Assembly (NCBI GenBank): GCA_026713505.1
Contig: JAPOOH010000207.1
Span: 1-10,305, forward strand
Length of the DNA stretch: 10,305 nt
Direction: 5' to 3'
Source of the DNA: Chloroflexota bacterium
GTDB taxonomy: Bacteria > Chloroflexota > Dehalococcoidia > Lucifugimonadales > Australimonadaceae
The position numbers and the translations under genes were made by a program. The first letter of the stretch is position 1. Each line of letters begins with the position of its first letter. The notes below the pieces were generated by a model that did no database searches, was not told the origin of the DNA, and saw only the letters and a program-made list of their open reading frames with translations. This document shows, one piece after another, positions 5,850 to 10,305 of the stretch.

Positions 5850-7388
5850 TCACGAGGGCTCAGGCTGTTCACCCTCCCTCGAGCGGTTCCGCCATGGAAC
5901 GCCTACCGCAACCAGGAACGTTACGGCGGAACCCGAGCCTGCGTCGGCAGCCTCCACCACCTCATCGTCGTAGAACGTGAGCCCTGTCGCACCGAGCCCC
6001 AGTGCATACGCCGCCAGGTAGACGCGGCCAGCCCTGATGCTGGCGTCGAGATGGGCCGTGCGGTAGCCGCGCGCGCCCCACCTTTCGAGAACGGCCGGCA
6101 TGTCCGCGATGAAATACAGGTCCGCGGCGGCGTCTCCTCCCAGCGGCTGGTCCAGCGCCAGGTGTTCACTCAACGCTCGCGTCTCGAGCGCGCTGACCTG
6201 TTCGAGTGACCGCATCGATGCTCGGTAGCGATAGATGCCCTCCGGCAGACCCTCTACTGCGTTTGCGATGACGTACATGTCGTTGAAGGCCTCGTCCGCT
6301 TCGCAGCCGTCCGGTTGGACCGGACGAGCCGCGGCGTCGAGCATCGCGGCGAGCGCGGACAGTCGGATGGGGTCACGCGCGAACCTGCGCGACGACCCGC
6401 GCTGGAGGATGACATCTTCCAGTGTACGCGTGAGCGGTTCCCCCTCCCCCATCGGGACCAGGTTCCCGCCCGATGCGGCATCCTTCTCTTCGTGCTTGGG
6501 GGCCGGTCCCACCGGGGCCGGGTCATTGAGAGTGGTTGCTGCATGCGCCTCGCGGATCTGTGGGTAGTCGATGGATTCCCGGGAAAGAGGGATCACGGGC
6601 GTGTCCATCCGCGCGGGGCCGCCAGCAGGCGGCGCGTCCCTTCCTGCACCCAGCGACAACAGCGCCACAGACGCTTCCGTGGCGCCGTCAACATCGATGA
6701 GGCCGTTGATGGGCGCATCCGCGTACCTCGTGATGAGTTCGGCCTTCATGCCGCTTGCGCGCGCCGCCGCCGTGCTGTGCGCGAGTATGGTCCCGCTGTC
6801 CCAGAAGGCGTGCCGGTACGTCCTGCTGCCATACTTCCATGAGTTGCGCCAGAACGTGGACGTGTAAACGACTACCGCGGCGGGAGGGCCCTCCAGCCCG
6901 GCTGCTTCCATCACCACCGCCCGGTAGTCCCCATCGCGCACCCTGCGCAGCGTGTTATCGTGCGCGCCGTAGTGATAGACGCCGGCGGGTAGGTCTGGCA
7001 GCGGCCCACTGACGACGTACAGCTCGATGTGATAGAGAGCGCCCGTGCACGCCGCCGCACGGAAGTACATGTAGCCATTGCGGGCGCGCAGCCGCTTCGT
7101 GATCCCCGCGGACAACTGCAGAACGCTGGCCAGCTTCCCTAGGGTTGCTTCAGCGCCACCCCCGGCTGGCTTGCCGTCGCCCGGGAGCGCCTCCCTAACA
7201 GAGACTCCAGTACGCGTCAGCTCGGACGGCAGTGGGGTCTCGGGCAACGGAGCGTCGTACAGCTTCCACGGGCGGGGCATGTTCGTGAAATCGAGCATGT
7301 GCCCGCCGCGCCGGACGCTCTCCACCGAGTGCTTGGTCGCCTCGTGGTAAGCGAGGATGGTTTCGGTCCCGGAACTGCTCTGTGTCAC
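5850..7388 (-). CDS. Tandem nitroreductase-domain flavoprotein, SagB/ThcOx-type dehydrogenase
   Basis: A 512-residue cytosolic protein with two nitroreductase-like domains. The N-terminus (ILAYHEATKHSVESV, 11-25) is the usual opening of SagB-type proteins. Domain 1 (about 60-250) has LQLSAGIT (90-97), a YFRAAACTGALYHIELY stretch (108-124) corresponding to the FMN-binding (R)xxPSxGALYPxElY motif with Pro and Ser replaced, and RTYRHAFWDSG (189-199). A linker of about 70 residues, rich in Ala and Pro, follows. Domain 2 (about 320-505) has the canonical entry R330-G-S-S-R-R-F336 and RGYRTAHLDASIRAGRVYL then ALGLGATGL. SagB-type enzymes use FMN to oxidise thiazolines and oxazolines in peptide natural products. 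No YcaO cyclodehydratase or precursor peptide is nearby, so another substrate is likely. GTG at 7388 starts 11 bases after the preceding gene, with a weak ribosome binding site. Family assignment is good; the reaction is unknown. Confidence 0.82.
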   Translation of the reverse strand: MTQSSSGTETILAYHEATKHSVESVRRGGHMLDFTNMPRPWKLYDAPLPETPLPSELTRTGVSVREALPGDGKPAGGGAEATLGKLASVLQLSAGITKRLRARNGYMYFRAAACTGALYHIELYVVSGPLPDLPAGVYHYGAHDNTLRRVRDGDYRAVVMEAAGLEGPPAAVVVYTSTFWRNSWKYGSRTYRHAFWDSGTILAHSTAAARASGMKAELITRYADAPINGLIDVDGATEASVALLSLGAGRDAPPAGGPARMDTPVIPLSRESIDYPQIREAHAATTLNDPAPVGPAPKHEEKDAASGGNLVPMGEGEPLTRTLEDVILQRGSSRRFARDPIRLSALAAMLDAAARPVQPDGCEADEAFNDMYVIANAVEGLPEGIYRYRASMRSLEQVSALETRALSEHLALDQPLGGDAAADLYFIADMPAVLERWGARGYRTAHLDASIRAGRVYLAAYALGLGATGLTFYDDEVVEAADAGSGSAVTFLVAVGVPWRNRSREGEQPEPS

Positions 7389-7399
7389 CTGCTCATCCG

Positions 7400-8281
7400 C
7401 TAGTGAACGACCGCAGTCTCATAGCTGAGACTGCCCGCCTGGCCGGACGGGAAGAGGTCGTGCAGCACCATCCAGCGGTGTGTCCGCTCGAAGACCTCCA
7501 CCGTGTACGGCTCGAACACGAGCCGCTCGCCGGTCCCGCAGCGCCGGATGTCCAGCATGGAGTGGTACTTCTCCGGAAGTTCATTCAGCAAGTAGTGCCT
7601 GTACCGCTCCGGCTCGACGTCGATGTCGCGCTGAGCGCGCTGCAGAGCGCGGAAGTATCTCGCGGCATCCTCGTCAGTGGCCGTGTCCTGGATCAGGAAT
7701 CCGATCATGAATGAGGTGTCGACGGCCTTTCTGAACCCCTGCTGCTCCAGCACATACGACGCCGCGCCGAAGACGTTGCCAGCCTGAACGCGGCGGTCCA
7801 GCAGCAACTGCAACCTGTCCAGCGGTCCGCCTACGAACTGCAACTCCACGTGCTCAGGTCCCAGCAAGGGTTCCAGCGCCTGGAGCGCAGAGAAGTGGCT
7901 GCCCGAGTGATAGCCGACTGCGACCGGCACGTCCGCAAGCTGCTCCGGCTCTGTGATGGGGGATTCGGGCGGCACCCAGACGCCAGACGGAGTCACCGAG
8001 TAAGCATGTCCCCACATGCGGCCGTGCTGCGCGCTGGCTGCCATGCCAACCGCCCAGTGGCAGGCCGAACTGACATCGCACGCCCGGCCCGCCTCCATCG
8101 ACTCAAATGCGCCTCGCTTCACCTCGTCCGGCGCGCCCTCTGTGGAGTTTACGGACGGGTTCCGGGACGATTCGCCTGAGGGTCTGAACACGTAATCGAG
8201 GCCTTCATCCCTGAAGTAGCCGTTCTCTTCTGCCACCCACTCCTGAAGCCTCTGGTGAGGCTGGATGATGAACGTGCTCAT
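7400..8281 (-). CDS. Periplasmic-binding-protein-fold (NMT1/SsuA-like) protein without signal peptide
   Basis: A 293-residue protein. VAEENGYFRDEGLDY (16-30) matches the opening helix-strand of NMT1/SsuA-type substrate-binding proteins, and the segment running SPITEPEQLADVPVAVGYHSGS corresponds to their second-lobe crossover. Residues 1-15 contain no Lys/Arg-plus-hydrophobic signal and no lipobox, so the protein should stay in the cytoplasm. No ABC permease or ATPase lies nearby. In the same fold superfamily, MqnA, MqnD and the 4,5-dihydroxyphthalate decarboxylase group act as cytosolic enzymes, so an enzymatic or ligand-sensing role fits better than transport. A Cys-His pair (SSACHWAV) and GHAYSVTPSGVWV line the likely cleft region. 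The ATG at 8281 is preceded by GGGAGGA on the minus strand (8285-8291). It is first in the four-gene minus-strand unit. Fold assignment is fairly sure; function is open. Confidence 0.7.
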   Translation of the reverse strand: MSTFIIQPHQRLQEWVAEENGYFRDEGLDYVFRPSGESSRNPSVNSTEGAPDEVKRGAFESMEAGRACDVSSACHWAVGMAASAQHGRMWGHAYSVTPSGVWVPPESPITEPEQLADVPVAVGYHSGSHFSALQALEPLLGPEHVELQFVGGPLDRLQLLLDRRVQAGNVFGAASYVLEQQGFRKAVDTSFMIGFLIQDTATDEDAARYFRALQRAQRDIDVEPERYRHYLLNELPEKYHSMLDIRRCGTGERLVFEPYTVEVFERTHRWMVLHDLFPSGQAGSLSYETAVVH

Positions 8282-8410
8282 GATTCCTCCCTGGGTGTCG
8301 TCGGCTCGTTTGACGGCATGCTACCACCACGAAACTTGCGCAGTGGGCTTATGTAGCACCGGCCGGGGTTTTGCGGTACGCTCACGCCGCATGAACGAGG
8401 AGGAAGAGCC
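8282..8410. promoter_or_regulatory. Divergent promoter region between the minus-strand unit and the propeller gene
   Basis: These 129 bp separate two start codons facing away from each other, so both promoters should lie here. The ends are filled by good ribosome binding sites (8285-8291 minus, AGGAGG 8398-8403 plus). Between them lie an inverted repeat TGCTAC (8319-8324) with GTAGCA (8353-8358) and a palindrome CCGGCCGG (8359-8366). TTGACG at 8310-8315 resembles a -35 box, but no good -10 follows at 16-18 bp. Confidence 0.5.
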
Positions 8411-9448
8411 ATGGGAACAGTCCTCTACCTTGGGACACGCAACGGGGTGCTGACGGTAGCGGAAGATGGCGACGCATGGGCGATCGCCAGCCACAACCTC
8501 AAGGGATGGGAGGTGACGGAGGTAGAGCCGTCACCGGACAATCCTCAGCGCGTGCTGGCGGGCACCCGCGGAGACGGAGTCTGGTGCAGCGAGGACGCCG
8601 GCGCCCACTGGTCCAAGCCGTCCTACGGCAGGGTCGCGCCGGGGAAGGTGCGCTGCGTCACCGTCGACCCTCACGATCCACGGACCGTCTACGCGGGCTG
8701 TGAACCGATCAGCATGTGGAAGAGCGTCGACGGGGGTGGCTCGTGGGCGGAGATCGAGTCCGTCCGGAACTTCCCGACTGTCGCCAGCGTAGGCTACCCG
8801 GTCCCCATAGTGGAACCTCATGTACGCGACATCACGGTCGACCCTCACGACTCGGACACCATCTACGCTGCGCTCCAGGTCGGCTACATGCTCAAGACCA
8901 CGGACGGCGGCGCCACGTGGCGCTTGCTGGACAACGGACTCGACGAGGACGTGCATGCCATCATCACCGACCCCCGCGACACGAACCACCTCTATATCTC
9001 GAGCGGCGGTGAGGGGATGAGGTCTGGCAAGGCGTCGGGGCGCAGCCTCTACCGGAGCCTCGACGGCGGTGACAGCTGGCTGCCCATCGCCCTGGAATTC
9101 CAGAACGAGTATTCGGTTGCCTTTGCATACGACCCGTCCGACCCGTCCGTCATGTACTCGGCGGTGGCCAACGGCAACCCCGGCCAGTGGCGCGCCCGCG
9201 AGTCCGGCGCGGAGGCGGACCTCATCCGCTCCCGCGACGCGGGCGAGACCTGGCACGCACTGAACGCCGACGACGAGATGGTCCGGGGATTCCCGGAGGC
9301 GATAGCAGTCGACCCGCAGACACCCAGCCGCGTCTTCGTCGCCACCCGCTCGGGTCGGCTGTTCACGAGCAGCGACGGCGGCGACAACTGGACCGACCTC
9401 GGTGTCACGACGCCGGACGTCGCCAACATGAAGATTGCCCACGTCTAG
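8411..9448 (+). CDS. BNR/Asp-box beta-propeller protein (sialidase/sortilin-like repeats)
   Basis: A 345-residue protein built almost wholly of Asp-box repeats, S-x-D-x-G-x-x-W. Clear copies are SEDAGAHW (60-67), SVDGGGSW (105-112), TTDGGATW (163-170), SLDGGDSW (216-223), SRDAGETW (274-281) and SSDGGDNW (320-327). A degenerate one, AEDGDAW, lies at 17-23, so seven blades are predicted. Each blade also carries a (V/T/Y)DP-x-D-P-x-x-(V/I/L)YA strand, as in VDPHDPRTVYAG. The catalytic Arg triad and FRIP motif of true sialidases are not evident. There is no signal peptide, so it is predicted cytosolic, which is unusual for Asp-box propellers. AGGAGG (8398-8403) lies seven bases before the ATG. 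An amidohydrolase gene follows after 27 bp, suggesting an operon. It may be a binding or scaffold protein or a lyase/hydrolase of unknown substrate; I cannot choose. Confidence 0.82.
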   Translation: MGTVLYLGTRNGVLTVAEDGDAWAIASHNLKGWEVTEVEPSPDNPQRVLAGTRGDGVWCSEDAGAHWSKPSYGRVAPGKVRCVTVDPHDPRTVYAGCEPISMWKSVDGGGSWAEIESVRNFPTVASVGYPVPIVEPHVRDITVDPHDSDTIYAALQVGYMLKTTDGGATWRLLDNGLDEDVHAIITDPRDTNHLYISSGGEGMRSGKASGRSLYRSLDGGDSWLPIALEFQNEYSVAFAYDPSDPSVMYSAVANGNPGQWRARESGAEADLIRSRDAGETWHALNADDEMVRGFPEAIAVDPQTPSRVFVATRSGRLFTSSDGGDNWTDLGVTTPDVANMKIAHV

Positions 9449-9475
9449 GTGGTCAACCCCCTCAGGGAGGACCGT

Positions 9476-10305
9476 ATGAGCATCGAGGAACCCTCGTCCC
9501 TGGAGCTCCGCATCTCAGCCGACTCTCACATGGGTGAACCGCCCGACCTGTGGGAGAGAGAGCTACCCTCGAAGTTCCGCCAGCGAGCGCTGCAGGTGGA
9601 GGAGAGGCCGTTCGAGACGAACCATCTCCTTCGCGCGGGCTGCTGGGACCCTCACGAGCGGCTGAAGGACCTCGCAGTTGACGGCGTCAGCGCCGAGGTG
9701 CTCTACCCGACCTTCGGCGTCCGCGCATGGCTCATCGAGGACCAGGACCTCCAGGAGGCGCATCTGCGCGTCTACAACGACTGGCTGATCGACTTCTGCA
9801 GGGTCGCCCCGCACCGCTACTGGGGACTGGGCATGGTCTCGCTGTGGAACGTGGAGCACGCCATCCGGGAGATGCGACGGTTCATCGATGCCGGGCTGCG
9901 GGGGGTCGACATCTGGATCGCGCCTCCCGGTGGGATGCCCTACAGCTCCGAACGCTACGAGCCATTCTGGGCTGCGGCCGAAGAGCTCGGCGCGACCGTC
10001 AACATGCACATCAACGGACTCGCCGAACCGCGGGAGCGTGACCCGGCGGGCATCCCCATCCACTCGATCAACGGGCACAAGAACGATGCTATGAATTCTC
10101 TGCTGCACATCATCGCCTCCGGAGTGCTGGAACGTCACCCGCGCCTCAAGGTCGCGGTCGCGGAGGCCGGCGCCGGTTGGGTGCCCTTCTGGCTGCAGGA
10201 GGCCGACCACTACACGATGAGCAGGCGCAGCACCCTGCCGATGCCGCCCAGCGCGTACTTCAAGCGGCAGGTTTTCTGCACGTTCATCAGCGACGCGATC
10301 GGCGC
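9476..10305 (+). CDS. Amidohydro_2 family metal-dependent hydrolase, 3'-truncated by window edge
   Basis: ATG at 9476 is preceded by GGGAGG (9465-9470). The frame is open to the window end, giving 276 full codons. It begins ELRISADSHMGEP with D16-x-H18 in place of HxH. His178 ends a barrel strand (VNMHIN), Glu230 lies in VAVAEAGAGWVPFWLQEAD, and PSAYFKRQVFCTF is the usual stretch ahead of the final metal-binding Asp, which lies beyond the edge. It belongs to the same superfamily branch as the minus-strand amidohydrolase (4682-5785). The two differ in sequence throughout, so they are distant paralogs rather than a recent duplication. Family members are commonly hydrolases or nonoxidative decarboxylases of aromatic or cyclic acids. 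It is probably co-transcribed with the propeller gene 27 bp upstream. The substrate is unknown. Confidence 0.85.
   Translation, partial: MSIEEPSSLELRISADSHMGEPPDLWERELPSKFRQRALQVEERPFETNHLLRAGCWDPHERLKDLAVDGVSAEVLYPTFGVRAWLIEDQDLQEAHLRVYNDWLIDFCRVAPHRYWGLGMVSLWNVEHAIREMRRFIDAGLRGVDIWIAPPGGMPYSSERYEPFWAAAEELGATVNMHINGLAEPRERDPAGIPIHSINGHKNDAMNSLLHIIASGVLERHPRLKVAVAEAGAGWVPFWLQEADHYTMSRRSTLPMPPSAYFKRQVFCTFISDAIG

Noticed and set aside
5850..7388. A RiPP (azole peptide) biosynthetic cluster around the SagB-like gene
   Set aside because: No YcaO cyclodehydratase, E1-like partner or plausible precursor peptide is visible within the window, so the cluster type is not supported.
7400..8281. An ABC importer operon for the PBP-fold protein
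   Set aside because: There is no signal peptide or lipobox, and none of the neighbouring genes encodes a permease or ATPase.
8310..8338. A sigma70 promoter using TTGACG at 8310-8315
   Set aside because: At 16-18 bp spacing the -10 candidates (such as AACTTG or AAACTT) are poor matches.
8391..8453. A 20-codon frame starting at the ATG just before the propeller start
   Set aside because: Its ATG lies directly before the SD used by the propeller gene, has no SD of its own that I can see, and the peptide has no distinguishing feature.
8531..9442. A 303-codon minus-strand frame opposite the propeller gene
   Set aside because: The plus strand encodes regular Asp-box repeats, which also create the repeated look of the antisense translation.
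9563..10210. A 215-codon minus-strand frame near the right edge
   Set aside because: The plus strand carries an amidohydrolase frame with SD, DxH, His and EAGAGW motifs that stays open to the window end.

Overview
This is a high-GC bacterial chromosomal segment (roughly two thirds G+C by eye), densely coded with clear Shine-Dalgarno sites. It contains nine protein-coding genes, two of them cut by the window edges, and no RNA genes, insertion sequences or CRISPR arrays that I can see. The content is catabolic: a Rieske oxygenase, a Gfo/Idh/MocA dehydrogenase, two Amidohydro_2-type metal hydrolases, an alpha/beta hydrolase of the Abhydrolase_10 type, a tandem nitroreductase (SagB/ThcOx-like), a periplasmic-binding-fold protein without a signal peptide, a small methyltransferase and an Asp-box beta-propeller. 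This mix, with many paralogous oxidative enzymes, recalls the SAR202/Dehalococcoidia side of Chloroflexota. That assignment is an inference from gene content and style; an actinobacterial or other high-GC soil or marine lineage is not excluded.

Layout. (1) 1-932, plus strand: the C-terminal part of an Abhydrolase_10 protein. (2) 933-1381: a 449-base gene-free stretch with a strong hairpin, three helically phased 10-bp repeats plus an inverted copy, and a second hairpin just upstream of the next gene. (3) 1382-4028, plus strand: a two-gene unit of dihydrodiol-dehydrogenase-like Gfo/Idh/MocA protein and phthalate-dioxygenase-like Rieske alpha subunit. (4) 8281 back to 4054, minus strand: a tight four-gene unit in the order PBP-fold protein, tandem nitroreductase, amidohydrolase, methyltransferase, meeting the Rieske gene tail to tail over a hairpin. 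(5) 8282-8410: a divergent promoter region. (6) 8411 to the window end, plus strand: a seven-bladed Asp-box propeller protein followed by a second amidohydrolase that runs off the edge.

How they may work together. The Rieske oxygenase and the Gfo/Idh/MocA protein resemble the hydroxylation and rearomatisation pair of phthalate-type pathways. The amidohydrolases belong to a superfamily rich in decarboxylases and ring or ester hydrolases, and the alpha/beta hydrolase could release acids from esters. No Rieske ferredoxin or reductase is in the window. The minus-strand unit is the least familiar part: a SagB-like tandem flavoprotein with no YcaO or precursor peptide, next to a cytosolic PBP-fold protein with no transporter permease or ATPase. 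It is the best candidate here for an uncharacterised small-molecule pathway.
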